Shown in pieces: positions 44,362 to 55,657 of a stretch of DNA of 64,000 bases. Position numbers and translations under genes: made by a program. Below the pieces are notes generated by a model. It was given only the letters and a program-made list of their open reading frames with translations. It was not told the origin of the DNA and did not search any database. The stretch comes from Desulfovibrio desulfuricans (GTDB lineage: Bacteria; Desulfobacterota; Desulfovibrionia; Desulfovibrionales; Desulfovibrionaceae): positions 434,001 to 498,000 of the forward strand of contig NZ_JANFYZ010000001.1 in the NCBI RefSeq assembly GCF_024460775.1, given 5' to 3'. Within the stretch, counting starts at the first letter, position 1; each line of letters opens with the position of its first letter.

Positions 44362-47300
44362 CTAGGGAGCGGCAGGCTTGGCAGCAGGCGCGGCCTGACT
44401 GCCGGCCCCGCCAGGCAGGTAGTTTTGCAGGTCGCGCGAAACCTCAAAGGTGTGCAGTTCCGCCGTGGCTGCCTTGGCAAAAGGAGAATCGGCATAGTTG
44501 CGCACAATATCCTCAAGCAAAGCTTGCGCCCGCGTGGCATCGCCCAGCTTGCGATACAGCCGGGCCTCGCGGAAACGCAAGCCCGGATATTCCGGCGACT
44601 CCTTGGGCACAAAGGCATTGTAACGCGCAAGCCATTCCAGGGCTTCCGGCACACGATTGCCCACTTCGCAGATATCCATGAGTGAAAGTATGGCATCCTT
44701 GATGCGCTGAGGGTCGGCCTTGTCGGAGCGTTCGTTCTGCAACTGGGTAAAGAGATCAATCACCTTGCGGTTCAGCGTGTAGGAGTTGCGAATGTCCTTG
44801 CGCTGTTCGGCATCGCGGGCAAGAAAGTACGTGGCGTAGGCCCGCTGATAGAGCGGGATATCCTGCCGCTCGGCAAGCTTTTGCCACATGGCGAGAGCAG
44901 CCCCGTTCAGATTGAGATTCTGGGCCGAGAGCGCCATGGCGTAATCAAGCTGGTTGCGCAACTGGGGGTTCAGAGGCCATGTGGCCACCAGTTTGCCAAG
45001 ATCAAGAATCTTGGCCCAGGCACCGGCCTGAAGATAGCGGTTGAAAAACTCCGTAAAGGTCGCTTCCCCATACTGGGGGTCCATGGGCGACTTCAAAAAT
45101 TCCGCAAGCATGCCAAGGGCCTGTTCTGTCTCACCCCGTTCAAGCAATCCCTGCGCCAAGGCATAACGCATACGCGGATCTATCGCCCCATAGCGCTCGC
45201 GCACCAGGGGAAAGCCATTCCACAAAATGAGAATACGCCCATAGTTTTTTTCAGCCATGGAATTGGCAAGCTCTTTCTGAAAAGCAAGCCAGATAATATC
45301 GCGGGCCTGCGCCACGTTGGCGTTTTCAGGATAGCCGTCAATAAAATCTGCGGCCTTGCCCATGGCCTCTGTATAACGCTTGCTCCAATAGAGCCACATG
45401 GCCTCCTTGAGCCGCGCGAGTACAGACTCCGGCGCAGTGCGCGAGGCCGCCGCAAGGTTGGCGTAAACCTTGGGCAGATTACCGCTGGCGGCTCTGGCAA
45501 AAACCTGGGTCATGGCCTCATAATTGATGGGCGAATCGTAAATGCCGCCTTCGGCCAGCCGCAGACTTGCCATATTTGCCGCATGGGTTCCCGCAAAATG
45601 CCGCGTCAGGTAGGAATACAGAAACTCGGCCCCGCTCTTGTTGCCAAGCCGGGTATACATGTCGCCCATTTTAAGGAGCAGGTCGTCATTGCCCTTCTGC
45701 CCGGGCACGAGGTTGTAATACAGCCAGTACAGGGTCAAGGCCGCAACGGGTTTGTCCAGAGCCTCATCATTGGCGCCCTGCAAAAACAGGAATGTGGGGT
45801 CTTCAATATAATAGCGGGGCCAGCGCTTGCTTATAAAGTCGAGGATAACCTGCGCATTGGTGTACTTGCGCTGGTTGTTCAAAGCCTGGGCAAGGCCCAC
45901 GGACGCCTCCTGCAAAAAGGAGGATTCAGGGTACTTGTCGAGCACAATGGCAAAGGACTGTTCCGCCTGGGCATCCATGCGCCGCTTGAGCTGCGCCTTG
46001 CCAAGGGCCGTAAAACCCTGCGCCACGCCGGGATAATCCGGATAGCGCCGATACATGGCCACAATGTAGCCCCCGGCATCTACCAGATTGCCCACGTTGA
46101 CGTTAACCAGCCCAAGGCGCAGAAGGGCCTCCGGCACGCGGGGAGAACGCAGGTCAAAATTCATGGCTTCACTGGTGGCGGAAACAATAGGCTCAAAGCC
46201 AGCCAGTGGATTATCGGCATATCTGGCCCATACGCAATCGCTGATGTAATACAGCGTTTTCAGGCGCATATCGGCGCTGATGGTGGGCATTTCCTTCAGT
46301 TTTTCCAACTGCGGCAAAGCCTCAACGAACTTGCGTTCCTTGATGAGCCGCTCCGCCTCATCCATCATTTTTTCCGGGTCAGCAGGCTTGGCAACAGGAT
46401 TGCCCTGTTCGTCCACATAGACCACGGGCCGGGGTTCTTCCTTGGGAACAGCGGCCCCGTGTCCGCCTTTTTCTTCGGCATGCGGCAGGCCCACCACATT
46501 GTCCGAAACCTTGCCGGATACATTGCCGCCCGCGCCGTTCGGCTTTGCCTGACCGGCCACTGGCGCAGGCGCAGAAGCTGCGGCTGGCGCGGGCTGTTGG
46601 GCTGGCGCTGCTTTTACCTGCGGCGCAGGCTGCGGGGCGGGTTGTGACGCTGGTTGGAGTGCAGGCTGTGGTATGGCCTGCGGCACAACCTGCTGGACAG
46701 GCTGCGGAGCGGGCTGAACTTGCGGCTGCGCGGCGGGCGGTACTGCGCGCTGGACGCCATTTTGCGGAGCAGGCGCAGGCTGGGCCGCTGGTCTTGTGAC
46801 GGGCTGGGTTGCAGGCTGAGTTCCGGGTTGGCTTGCAGGCGCAACCGGAACCGCTGGTGCCGACGTTGCCGCTGTGGCCGGAGCCGCAACAGGAACATTG
46901 CTGGGAATTGATGTAGAAAGCCCCTTACTGTCAGGCCAGTTTTCCGGCCCGCCGGGATTCACCCGGCTCATGAGGCTCTGGCCGTCCAGCGTCACGGCAC
47001 GGTTGCCCGCACTGCCTGCGGCTTGCGGCACCTCGGCGGCTTCCGCTGTCTTGGTCGAGCCAAGGGAGGTAAATTTCAGGCTCAAATCCGCCAGCTTTGC
47101 CTTACCTGCGTCAAGCAGACCAGCTGCCCCCTGCTGCACATCGCCCAGCAGTTTTTGGGCCTTTTGCAAAAAGCCCACTGCGGCATCTGCGGGCAGGTTG
47201 ACGGCAAAAGAAGCGCCCTGCCCTTCTGAATCAGCAGAGGCATTGCCCACAGGCACACCCGCCGCATCCAGACGAGAGGAATTTTCCCCTTTCTGGGGTC

Positions 47301-47778
47301 CGGCGGCAAAAATTTCTATATCCAGTTCAGAGGGAGAAGACCGGCGCATGACGTGGTTCACGGCCTTGGGAGAAAGCGTGATGCGCAACTGGCCGTTGGA
47401 AAGCCCGATGCTGTCGAGCAGCGCTCCCGCAGAAGGCGCTGCGCCGCTGCGTTCAAGCGTTGCGGAGGGATCGTCAAGATAGAGGAGCAAGGTATTGCCG
47501 GTGCGCAAGAGCCTGTGCACCTGACCGGGGCTGTCGAGCGTAAGGCGCAGTCTTTCCCCGGCGGGCTGTGAACTTTTTGACTGTTTCCCGGCAACCGTGG
47601 TTGCGGCAGTATCTGCAATGGGCGCCCAGTTCCAGCTCATGCCGTACGAAGACTGCGCGGGCAGCAAAAGGCCCGCAATCAGCAGCAAAGCCCCAACACG
47701 TGAGCAGCGTTGGGGAATCGCACCCTTGCGGGCAGAAATATGAGGCCGTGGCGCGGCGGCGAAAAGTTGTGTATTCAC
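44362..47778 (-). CDS. Very large exported TPR protein with AMIN-like N-terminus and Pro/Ala/Gln linker
   Basis: A 1,138-residue protein. A hydrophobic signal segment (GALLLIAGLLLP, about residues 29-40) is followed by an AMIN-like beta domain (about 70-150: LRLTLDSPGQVHRLLR), a Gly/Ala stretch, and a long Pro/Ala/Gln-rich linker (about 290-430, with repeated QPAP/QPVQ units). TPR-type helices continue to the C-terminus (about 480-1110). AMIN domains usually bind peptidoglycan or cell-wall amidase partners, so an envelope scaffold is likely. No strong ribosome binding site is visible: GTG at 47778 is my choice, with TTG at 47829 the outer limit. The gene directly follows the sigma-54 activator. 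Confidence 0.7.
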   Translation of the reverse strand: MNTQLFAAAPRPHISARKGAIPQRCSRVGALLLIAGLLLPAQSSYGMSWNWAPIADTAATTVAGKQSKSSQPAGERLRLTLDSPGQVHRLLRTGNTLLLYLDDPSATLERSGAAPSAGALLDSIGLSNGQLRITLSPKAVNHVMRRSSPSELDIEIFAAGPQKGENSSRLDAAGVPVGNASADSEGQGASFAVNLPADAAVGFLQKAQKLLGDVQQGAAGLLDAGKAKLADLSLKFTSLGSTKTAEAAEVPQAAGSAGNRAVTLDGQSLMSRVNPGGPENWPDSKGLSTSIPSNVPVAAPATAATSAPAVPVAPASQPGTQPATQPVTRPAAQPAPAPQNGVQRAVPPAAQPQVQPAPQPVQQVVPQAIPQPALQPASQPAPQPAPQVKAAPAQQPAPAAASAPAPVAGQAKPNGAGGNVSGKVSDNVVGLPHAEEKGGHGAAVPKEEPRPVVYVDEQGNPVAKPADPEKMMDEAERLIKERKFVEALPQLEKLKEMPTISADMRLKTLYYISDCVWARYADNPLAGFEPIVSATSEAMNFDLRSPRVPEALLRLGLVNVNVGNLVDAGGYIVAMYRRYPDYPGVAQGFTALGKAQLKRRMDAQAEQSFAIVLDKYPESSFLQEASVGLAQALNNQRKYTNAQVILDFISKRWPRYYIEDPTFLFLQGANDEALDKPVAALTLYWLYYNLVPGQKGNDDLLLKMGDMYTRLGNKSGAEFLYSYLTRHFAGTHAANMASLRLAEGGIYDSPINYEAMTQVFARAASGNLPKVYANLAAASRTAPESVLARLKEAMWLYWSKRYTEAMGKAADFIDGYPENANVAQARDIIWLAFQKELANSMAEKNYGRILILWNGFPLVRERYGAIDPRMRYALAQGLLERGETEQALGMLAEFLKSPMDPQYGEATFTEFFNRYLQAGAWAKILDLGKLVATWPLNPQLRNQLDYAMALSAQNLNLNGAALAMWQKLAERQDIPLYQRAYATYFLARDAEQRKDIRNSYTLNRKVIDLFTQLQNERSDKADPQRIKDAILSLMDICEVGNRVPEALEWLARYNAFVPKESPEYPGLRFREARLYRKLGDATRAQALLEDIVRNYADSPFAKAATAELHTFEVSRDLQNYLPGGAGSQAAPAAKPAAP

Positions 47779-47851
47779 TTGCACTTCGCAGGATGTGTCG
47801 TGGCGTCTGAGCCGCAAAATCCAACGCAAATTCTATGCAAATTTTATGCCG

Positions 47852-48970
<1,119 letters not shown>

Positions 48971-49071
48971 GTGTGCATTCTCCGCGTGCATATCCTTTCT
49001 TGTGTCAATACACTGACACGCATTGGATTACCAGTAAAAATGCGCCTATTCTATCGCATTTACCCTCAGCC

Positions 49072-51873
49072 ATGCCGCATTTAGCCATGACCGATTCGCC
49101 GATACGCATTGCCGCCCCCGCAGGCTCCCCTGATCGTTGCCCAGGCCTGCCCCCATGCCCACTTGACGCTTCGCGCGCAGAAATTCTGGATTCTCTGGCC
49201 CAGGGCCGCAATCTGGTGCTCAGCGCCCTGCCGGGAGCGGGCAAAAGCAGCCGCGTCCCCCTCTGGCTCATGGGGCAGCCCTGGCTTGAGGGCCGCCGCA
49301 TTCTGCTGCTTGAACCACGGCGCGTGGCGGCCCGCGCGCTGGCGCGCTATATGGCGGCCCTGCTGGGTGAAGAACCGGGCGGTCTTGTAGGCTACCGCAT
49401 GCGTGATGAAAGCCGCGTCAGCAACCGCACCTGCGTGGAGGTTGTCACCGAGGGCGTGCTCACGCGCATGTTGCAGGATGATCCTGAACTGCCGGATATC
49501 GCCTGTGTGATTTTTGACGAATTTCATGAGCGCTCGCTCACTGCCGATACCGGCCTTGCCCTCTGCCTTGAAAGTCAGGCTGCGCTGCGCCCCGACCTGC
49601 GGCTGGTCGTCATGTCCGCCACGCTGGATGTGCAGGCCGTGGCAGGCCTCATGGGAGGCTGCCCTTCTGTTGTTTGCGAGGGCAAAACCTTTCCTGTGCA
49701 GATGATGCACCTGCCACCCAAAATCCGCGCAGGGCAGATTGTGGGCGGTGGGCACCTGTCTGCTGCCGGGGCAGGGCCGCTGCTGTGGCGGCACATGGCT
49801 GATGCCATTTTGCATCTGCTGCACGCAGAAAAGGGCAGTCTGCTGGCTTTTTTGCCCGGCGCGGGCGAAATCCGCCATCTTGCAGGCCTGCTCGATGGCA
49901 CACTGCCTGCTGATGTGGCCCTGTGCCCGCTCTACGGCAACCTTAGCGCCAGAGAACAGGATGCGGCCATTGCACCCGCCCCGCAGGGGCAACGCAAAGT
50001 GGTGCTTGCCACATCCATTGCCGAAACATCACTGACCATCGAGGGCGTGAGGCTCGTGGTGGACAGCGGCCTTGCGCGCCTGACGCGCTTTGACCCGGCC
50101 AGCGGCCTCACCCGCCTTGTGACAGAGCGCGTTTCTCTGGCTGGCGCTGCCCAGCGGGCCGGACGCGCCGGACGCACCGAACCCGGCATCTGTTGCCGCC
50201 TTTGGGCAAAAGAGCAGGAAAACGGCATGCGTCCGCACATCCGCGCTGAAATTCAGGATGCCGACCTCACCGGACTTGCCTTGCAACTGGCGGTCTGGGG
50301 CGTGACCGATCCGGCCTCGCTCGCATGGCTCGACACGCCGCCCGTGGCCCATCTGGCTGTCGCCAGACAGAACCTTCTGGCACTGGGCGCGGTGGATGCC
50401 CGGATGCGGCCAACGGCTTTGGGCCGCAGCATGGCCGCGCTCCCTCTGGCACCCCGCACGGCGCGCCTGCTGCTGTGGGGGCGCGACAACTCCCTTGCCG
50501 CATTGGCAGCCTGTATTGCCGCCTTGCTGGAAGAACGCGACCCGCTGGCCTTTACCGCTGGCAAAAGCAAGGGCGGCATGCCTGCCGCAGGCGCGGGATG
50601 CGATGTGCTGCGCCGCCTCGACTGGCTGTGCCGCGATGGCGCAGCGGGCAAAAATGTGGATGCCGCCTGCGAGCGTGTGCGCCGTCTGGCGCAGCGGCTT
50701 ATGCGCCAGCCTGAACTGCACGGGGGAAAAGGTTCCCGGCCAGTACCACAGGGGCAATCCAACAAAGCGGACAACATTTTTTCCGCAGCTCTCGCTCAGG
50801 CCGCAAGCCTTGGGCAACTGCTGGCTGTGGCGTGGCCGGAGCAGGTCGCCATGCGGCAGACAGACGGTCAGCCTCAGGGTAGCGGCAATGGAAATTTTCC
50901 GGGCGGGGTAGCCGCCATGACACCCTATCTCCTGCGCAGCGGACGGGCCGCCCACATAGCCAGCGACGACCCTCTTGCGCGGCAGCCCTTTCTGGCAGTG
51001 GCAGAAGTTGACGGCGCAACGCCGCGCGGGCGCATCCGCCTTGCCGCCGCCCTTTCGCCCGATGATCTTGCAGTGCTTTTCAGCGCAGATATTTGCAACG
51101 AAGACAAGCTCACAGTTTCGGATGCCGGGCTGGTCAGCGCCCGGCGGCAGCGAGTGCTGGGATCTCTGGTTCTGGAAGATGCCCCCCTGCCTCGGCCACG
51201 GCCCGATGAGTGCGCTGCGGCCCTGTGCGCCCATGTGCAGAACAAGGGGCTGGAATGTCTGCCGTGGGATGATGCCGCACAGCAGTGGCGCGCGCGGGTA
51301 AGCCTGCTGCGCGAGCTGGACGGCGAGGCATGGCCCGATGTTTCTGATGCCGCCCTGCTGGCGACTCTCAACGATTGGCTCGCGCCAGCCTTGCAGCAGG
51401 CGCTCGAAAGGTCAGCGGGGCAAGGCAAGCAGGGGCGCGCAAATTCGCTGGCGGCGCTCGGGCCGGAGCAATTGCTCGATGCCCTGCACCGTCTGCTGCC
51501 GGGGAATCTCCACCGGATACTTGAACGGCAGGCCCCCACGGAATGGCAGGTGCCGTCAGGGGCCATGCGCCCCATTGTGTATGGTGAAGACGGTGGCCCC
51601 TGGCTGGCCGCCAAGTTACAGGAATTATTCGGTTGCGTGGACACGCCGCGCATAGCCGATGGGCGCGTGGCTCTGGTGCTGCGCCTCAATTCGCCCGCAG
51701 GGCGTCCCTTGCAGGTCACCCGCGATCTGGCCCACTTCTGGCGCAACGGCTATCCGGCAGTGCGCGCAGAAATGCGGGGCCGCTATCCCAAGCATCCCTG
51801 GCCGGAAGACCCGGTTAACGCCGTGGCCACGGTTCTGACCAAGAAGCGGCTGGCCGAGCGGCAAAAAAGCTGA
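49072..51873 (+). CDS. hrpB: ATP-dependent helicase HrpB
   Basis: A 933-residue DEAH-box family helicase. Motif I is LPGAGKSSRVPLWL (about residue 58), motif II is IFDEFHERSL (about 146), and motif III is VMSATLD. The C-terminal half has the HrpB-specific domain (PIVYGEDGGPWLAAKLQELFG, HPWPEDPVNA). The role in most bacteria is unclear; RNA metabolism is suspected. No clear ribosome binding site is seen; ATG at 49072 or 49087 are both possible, and the frame opens at 48973 inside the divergent gene. Length is somewhat above E. coli HrpB. Confidence 0.9.
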   Translation: MPHLAMTDSPIRIAAPAGSPDRCPGLPPCPLDASRAEILDSLAQGRNLVLSALPGAGKSSRVPLWLMGQPWLEGRRILLLEPRRVAARALARYMAALLGEEPGGLVGYRMRDESRVSNRTCVEVVTEGVLTRMLQDDPELPDIACVIFDEFHERSLTADTGLALCLESQAALRPDLRLVVMSATLDVQAVAGLMGGCPSVVCEGKTFPVQMMHLPPKIRAGQIVGGGHLSAAGAGPLLWRHMADAILHLLHAEKGSLLAFLPGAGEIRHLAGLLDGTLPADVALCPLYGNLSAREQDAAIAPAPQGQRKVVLATSIAETSLTIEGVRLVVDSGLARLTRFDPASGLTRLVTERVSLAGAAQRAGRAGRTEPGICCRLWAKEQENGMRPHIRAEIQDADLTGLALQLAVWGVTDPASLAWLDTPPVAHLAVARQNLLALGAVDARMRPTALGRSMAALPLAPRTARLLLWGRDNSLAALAACIAALLEERDPLAFTAGKSKGGMPAAGAGCDVLRRLDWLCRDGAAGKNVDAACERVRRLAQRLMRQPELHGGKGSRPVPQGQSNKADNIFSAALAQAASLGQLLAVAWPEQVAMRQTDGQPQGSGNGNFPGGVAAMTPYLLRSGRAAHIASDDPLARQPFLAVAEVDGATPRGRIRLAAALSPDDLAVLFSADICNEDKLTVSDAGLVSARRQRVLGSLVLEDAPLPRPRPDECAAALCAHVQNKGLECLPWDDAAQQWRARVSLLRELDGEAWPDVSDAALLATLNDWLAPALQQALERSAGQGKQGRANSLAALGPEQLLDALHRLLPGNLHRILERQAPTEWQVPSGAMRPIVYGEDGGPWLAAKLQELFGCVDTPRIADGRVALVLRLNSPAGRPLQVTRDLAHFWRNGYPAVRAEMRGRYPKHPWPEDPVNAVATVLTKKRLAERQKS

Positions 51874-51936
51874 CGCGTCGCAAATCTGCCAACGCAACAA
51901 GCCCTCTGTTGTTGCGCCTGCTGCGATACCAAACGC

Positions 51937-52938
51937 TTAAAAAATGCCGCGCCCCGTCAACTGCTGCACAAATTCGCGCGCACGCTGCTCGCTGTAGTAT
52001 TCCTGCTTCTGCTGTACAAACCCCACGTGCCCGCCGTACGGGGCAACCTCCAGATGCAGGTGCGCGCTCTGTTTCGCCGTCTGCCACGGATAGCACGATG
52101 ACGCGCAAAAAGGATCGTCCGCAGCCATGAGCAGCAGAGTTGGCACGTTTATGCAGGGCAGGTCGGGCAGAACCGTATTCTTTTCCCAATAATCTTTGGC
52201 TGATGCAAAGCCAAAGGCAGGCGCGGTGAAGCGCTCGTCAAACTCTGCAAAAGTGTGGATTTTTTCCACGCCTTCAACAGAGGGATAGGAAGGAAAGCGT
52301 TCGGCCTTTTCGCGCACTTTTTTGCGCAGGGTTCGCAAAAAATAACTCATGTAAATGCGACAGGCAGGGCCGTCCATTACCGGTGCAGCGGCGGAAAGAT
52401 CACACGGCACGGACACAGGCACAGCCGCCCGCACCAGCGGCGAAACCGGCCCCCGGCCCAGATAACGGCAAATCTGGTTGCCCCCCATGCTGAAGCCAGC
52501 CAGCAGCAGGGGGCGGTCAAACTGCTCGGCAAAACGCACGACTGTTCCAAGATCTTCAATTTCGCCCATATGATACAGGCGCGCAGTGCGGTTGCTCTCG
52601 CCCGAGCAGGAGCGCATGTTCCAGGCCAGCACGTCAAAGCCTTCGGCCCGCAGGGCATTGGCCATGCCCAGAACATACTTGCGGCGGCTGTTGCCCTCCA
52701 GCCCGTGCGAAATAACAGCTATGCCCCTGCCCTGCCCAAACGGGCGCTCCGCCCTGTCCTTTCCAAGCGAGGGATGCTGATCCACATCAAGAAAGTCGCC
52801 ATCGGGCGTTTCAAGGCGCACCCGTCGCACAGAAGGCGACATTTGCGGCTTTTCACGAAAGAGCACGGGCCACATGGTATTGGCGTGGCCGTTGCGCACA
52901 AACCACGGCGCAACGTAGGATGAAGCAAGAACTGGCAT
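51937..52938 (-). CDS. YheT-family alpha/beta hydrolase
   Basis: A 333-residue protein. The [11 protein letters not shown] segment (about residue 71), the nucleophile elbow AGFSMGGN (about 144), an Asp in ADDPF and a late GGHVGF His form the triad expected of the YheT/UPF0017 (ABHD1/3-like) family. N-terminal [14 protein letters not shown] is characteristic. Likely a carboxylesterase or lipase of unknown substrate. I chose the ATG at 52938 over frame opening at 53184; divergent from the next gene. Confidence 0.85.
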   Translation of the reverse strand: MPVLASSYVAPWFVRNGHANTMWPVLFREKPQMSPSVRRVRLETPDGDFLDVDQHPSLGKDRAERPFGQGRGIAVISHGLEGNSRRKYVLGMANALRAEGFDVLAWNMRSCSGESNRTARLYHMGEIEDLGTVVRFAEQFDRPLLLAGFSMGGNQICRYLGRGPVSPLVRAAVPVSVPCDLSAAAPVMDGPACRIYMSYFLRTLRKKVREKAERFPSYPSVEGVEKIHTFAEFDERFTAPAFGFASAKDYWEKNTVLPDLPCINVPTLLLMAADDPFCASSCYPWQTAKQSAHLHLEVAPYGGHVGFVQQKQEYYSEQRAREFVQQLTGRGIF

Positions 52939-53051
52939 GATAATCCCGGTAACAAGAAATGGCTGCGCGGATGCGCGGGGCAGGTCAGCAAAGGCGGTTT
53001 GCTGGCACACAAGGGCTTGGCAGCCGCCAAAGCCTCGTATACCTTCGCCGC

Positions 53052-54494
53052 ATGCACAACAAAGCTCCCCAAAATAGCGCCACGCGCAAAATTCTGTCAA
53101 ATCCGGCACGTCAGGCCTTTGCCCCGCAAACACCCGGCCCCAAGGCCACGCCCGCTGCGCCTGCGGCACCTGTAGAAAGCACATCGCCAGCCAAGCCCAG
53201 AGGCAAGGATTCCGTACAATCCAAGCCCCCTAAAAGAAAGAGCGTACAGCCCGTGCAAAACAGCGGGCAACGCGGCCCGGATGTTGCCGATGTGCTGATT
53301 CTGGGCGCTGGCGCTGCGGGGCTTATGTGCGCCCGCGAGGCGGCGTCAAAAGGCCTGAGCGTTGTGCTGCTGGAACGTGGCCCTGTGCCGGGGCGCAAAC
53401 TGGCTGTCAGCGGCGGCGGCAAGGCAAACTTTACCAACCGCGCTGCCAGCCCCAAGGACTACCGCTGTGACGGAAGCAGGGGTAATGCATTTTGCGCCCC
53501 AGCACTCAAGGGCTTTACGCCGGAGCACATGCTGCGCCTTGTGCAGGAGTGGAATCTGCCCTTTGAGGAGCGCACCCACGGCCAGCTTTTTCTGACGGTT
53601 TCCGCGCATCGGCTGGTCAGGGCGCTGACAGACGACTGCCGCAAACATGGCTGCGTTATTGCCTGCGGCACCACAGTAACAGCAGTAGAGGCGCTGGCGG
53701 ATGGTTTTTCCGTGCAGACGGAGGGCGGCTCGTGGCACGGCAAGGCTCTGGTGCTGGCGCTGGGCAGCCCGGCATGGCCTCAGGCTGGCGGCGGCGGTGC
53801 CGGCTATCGGCTGGCGGAAGAGCTGGGGCACAATATTATTGCGCCACGCGCCGTTCTTGCGCCGCTACGCCTCAATTCGGATTCCCCTCTGCTCGACCTG
53901 ACGGGCATCAGCCTGCCTGTGGGCGTTACGCTTGGGCAGCACTGCTGGGAGGATGATCTGCTGTTCACCCATGAGGGGCTGAGCGGGCCAGCAGCCCTCA
54001 AAGCATCCCTCTATTGGGCCGAAGGCGCTGCAATCACGCTGAATTTTTTGCCGGGGCAGGATGTTGCCGCGCTTATGGATGCGCCGCAGACTGGCAAACA
54101 GACCCCGCGCGCCCTGCTAGCAAGGCTCCTGCCACAGAGGCTTGTGGACGCCCTGCTGCCGGAGGAAACCGCGAGGCGCAAGGTGGCGGAGCTTTCACGC
54201 GCGGCCCGCGTGGCGATTGTGGAAACTGTGCAGCGGCACACGGTGACGCCGCAGGCAACTGCGGGGCTAAAAAAAGCGGAGGCCTGCTCTGGCGGCGTAA
54301 ATACCGACGAGGTAGACCCCAAGACCATGCGCAGCCTGCTGCAAAATAATCTGTTTGTGGTGGGCGAGCTGCTGGACGTTACAGGCCTGCTGGGCGGCTA
54401 CAACCTGCACTGGGCCTGGGCCAGCGGCATGGCGGCAGCCAGGGAACTGGCCCGCAGCGCAACCGCCAGGGCCGCTGCGCCAGCCACGGATTAA
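53052..54494 (+). CDS. BaiN/HI0933-family flavoprotein oxidoreductase
   Basis: A 480-residue FAD/NAD(P)-binding protein. After a low-complexity Pro/Ala/Lys N-terminus (about 1-75) comes the dinucleotide-binding [20 protein letters not shown] and the family signature [16 protein letters not shown] (about 115). The C-terminus has [25 protein letters not shown]. Relatives include the BaiN bile-acid reductase, though most members have unknown substrates. The low-complexity start is unusual and the true ATG could lie further in. Confidence 0.85.
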   Translation: MHNKAPQNSATRKILSNPARQAFAPQTPGPKATPAAPAAPVESTSPAKPRGKDSVQSKPPKRKSVQPVQNSGQRGPDVADVLILGAGAAGLMCAREAASKGLSVVLLERGPVPGRKLAVSGGGKANFTNRAASPKDYRCDGSRGNAFCAPALKGFTPEHMLRLVQEWNLPFEERTHGQLFLTVSAHRLVRALTDDCRKHGCVIACGTTVTAVEALADGFSVQTEGGSWHGKALVLALGSPAWPQAGGGGAGYRLAEELGHNIIAPRAVLAPLRLNSDSPLLDLTGISLPVGVTLGQHCWEDDLLFTHEGLSGPAALKASLYWAEGAAITLNFLPGQDVAALMDAPQTGKQTPRALLARLLPQRLVDALLPEETARRKVAELSRAARVAIVETVQRHTVTPQATAGLKKAEACSGGVNTDEVDPKTMRSLLQNNLFVVGELLDVTGLLGGYNLHWAWASGMAAARELARSATARAAAPATD

Positions 54495-54533
54495 ACGGCT
54501 GGCAGCCCATTGGCATGCATGATGGGGATAACG

Positions 54534-54737
54534 CTAGATGCGATTGCAGTAGACGTTTTCCAGAAAATGCTCCATGGCTTCATCCGCCTGACGGATGTAG
54601 TCCTGAAGCGGAAACTGGGCCTTGCAGGCCGGGCAGTACATATAGACTTCGTGGCAGGTGCGGGCGATATGCAGGGGCGCGCCGCAGGTCGGGCATACGA
54701 GTGTAGTCTTGACATCACGGGGTGCAAAAAAAGCCAT
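54534..54737 (-). CDS. Small dual-CxxC zinc-ribbon protein
   Basis: A 67-residue protein with two CxxC pairs (CPTC near residue 15 and CPAC near 35), which suits one zinc ion, followed by a helical acidic tail. It resembles the small dual-CxxC proteins of Desulfovibrio, some of which I recall as selenoproteins; here all four positions are cysteine. The ATG at 54737 has only a weak AAGAA upstream. Convergent with the flavoprotein gene. Confidence 0.6.
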   Translation of the reverse strand: MAFFAPRDVKTTLVCPTCGAPLHIARTCHEVYMYCPACKAQFPLQDYIRQADEAMEHFLENVYCNRI

Positions 54738-55107
54738 GGCGATTCTTTGTGTTAGAAGTACAGTTTGAAATGCTGGCCGTGCTGTGGCCGGGCTGTGGCT
54801 AGATCGGTAAAATACCGGTTCCATCCCCATCCGGGCCATTGGTCATGAACCTTGAACAAGCCGCAGATGCTTATCATATCCGGCGGCGCAGCGCAGCTTA
54901 TCCTTAGAGCATTTGCCCCATATTTTTGTCAACATGGGGCAGAAGCAGCAAACCCCTTGCCGCCACAATGGACGAGCCATAAAAAATGCCCGCAAATGCC
55001 CGGTTCCGTAGGCTCAAATTTGTTATTGCGTCCGCCGTCCGCTCATGCCATAGACGTACAGCCATATTGTTGTAGATGTGGCATAACCAGAAGAAACGGA
55101 TACGAAA
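54738..55107. other. Intergenic region between divergent small genes
   Basis: About 370 bases. It contains a 7-bp hairpin (54915-54921 with 54934-54940) whose loop on the minus strand includes TTGACA, a possible -35 for the zinc-ribbon gene without a clear -10. No gene seen. Confidence 0.45.
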
Positions 55108-55344
55108 ATGAAAAAGCTCCTTATGGCTGCCGTGGCCCTTTCGCTGATGACTGCTCCCTGCCTCTTCAGCACTGAAGCCAACGCCGCTAACACCGCTCCG
55201 GCAACTGTTGCAAGTGGAACCAAGGCACACAAAGCCAGCAAGGCCAGCAAGGCGAAGGCTCCCGCCAAAGTAAAAAAAGTTTCTGCCAAGGCTCCCGCCA
55301 AGGCGAAGAAAGCTCCTGCAAAGAAAAAGACGCAGGCAATCTAA
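55108..55344 (+). CDS. Exported Lys/Ala-rich small protein
   Basis: A 78-residue protein. A good signal peptide (about residues 1-27, ending ANA-A) is followed by about 50 residues dominated by Lys and Ala in short repeats (KASKASKAKAPAKVKK, KAPAKAKKAPAKKK). The mature part is strongly basic, like the tail of histone H1-type or HC1-like proteins, but appears to be exported. It could bind polyanions such as LPS, nucleic acid or peptidoglycan; the role is unknown. It has its own terminator 14 bases after the stop. Confidence 0.7.
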   Translation: MKKLLMAAVALSLMTAPCLFSTEANAANTAPATVASGTKAHKASKASKAKAPAKVKKVSAKAPAKAKKAPAKKKTQAI

Positions 55345-55357
55345 TTCTTGCTGTCAA

Positions 55358-55381
55358 AAAGGCCGGTTAAACCGGCCTTTT
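55358..55381. terminator. Terminator of the Lys/Ala-rich gene
   Basis: A perfect 9-bp stem (55358-55366 with 55372-55380) with loop TTAAA; short T-run (TTTT) and a short A-run upstream. Confidence 0.75.
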
Positions 55382-55529
55382 ACAGTTTAGATTAATGCGC
55401 TATTGAGTGCATAATCAGCTAACAGCAGAATAATGCACGCGTAGGAATGTAAAAATACCACCCAATGCGGAGCAGTTTAGTCAAAGTTTGTCGTTTGGCA
55501 ATCATTTTTGAAGCCAATGCAGATAATAC

Positions 55530-55558
55530 TTGACGATTTTTTTGCTTAACAGTACTGT
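55530..55558 (+). promoter_or_regulatory. Candidate promoter of the RRM gene
   Basis: TTGACG at 55530-55535 and TACTGT at 55553-55558 with a 17-base spacer, in a locally AT-rich stretch (55382-55600) without genes. It predicts a leader of about 90 bases, as is common for cold-induced RNA-binding proteins. Confidence 0.4.
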
Positions 55559-55657
55559 TCGCCCTTATTCATAGGGTGCAGTATTTCTTTTTGCCAGAGA
55601 CTTTGCGTGGGTAAGGCTTCAAGCGGAAAGTTTACCCACCTCAACAACGGAGTCGTT

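Noticed and set aside
44346..44681. Open frames antisense to the C-terminus of the large TPR protein
   Set aside because: Shadows of the TPR gene, without start signals.
50029..51234. A 401-codon open frame antisense to hrpB
   Set aside because: It is a shadow of the helicase gene.
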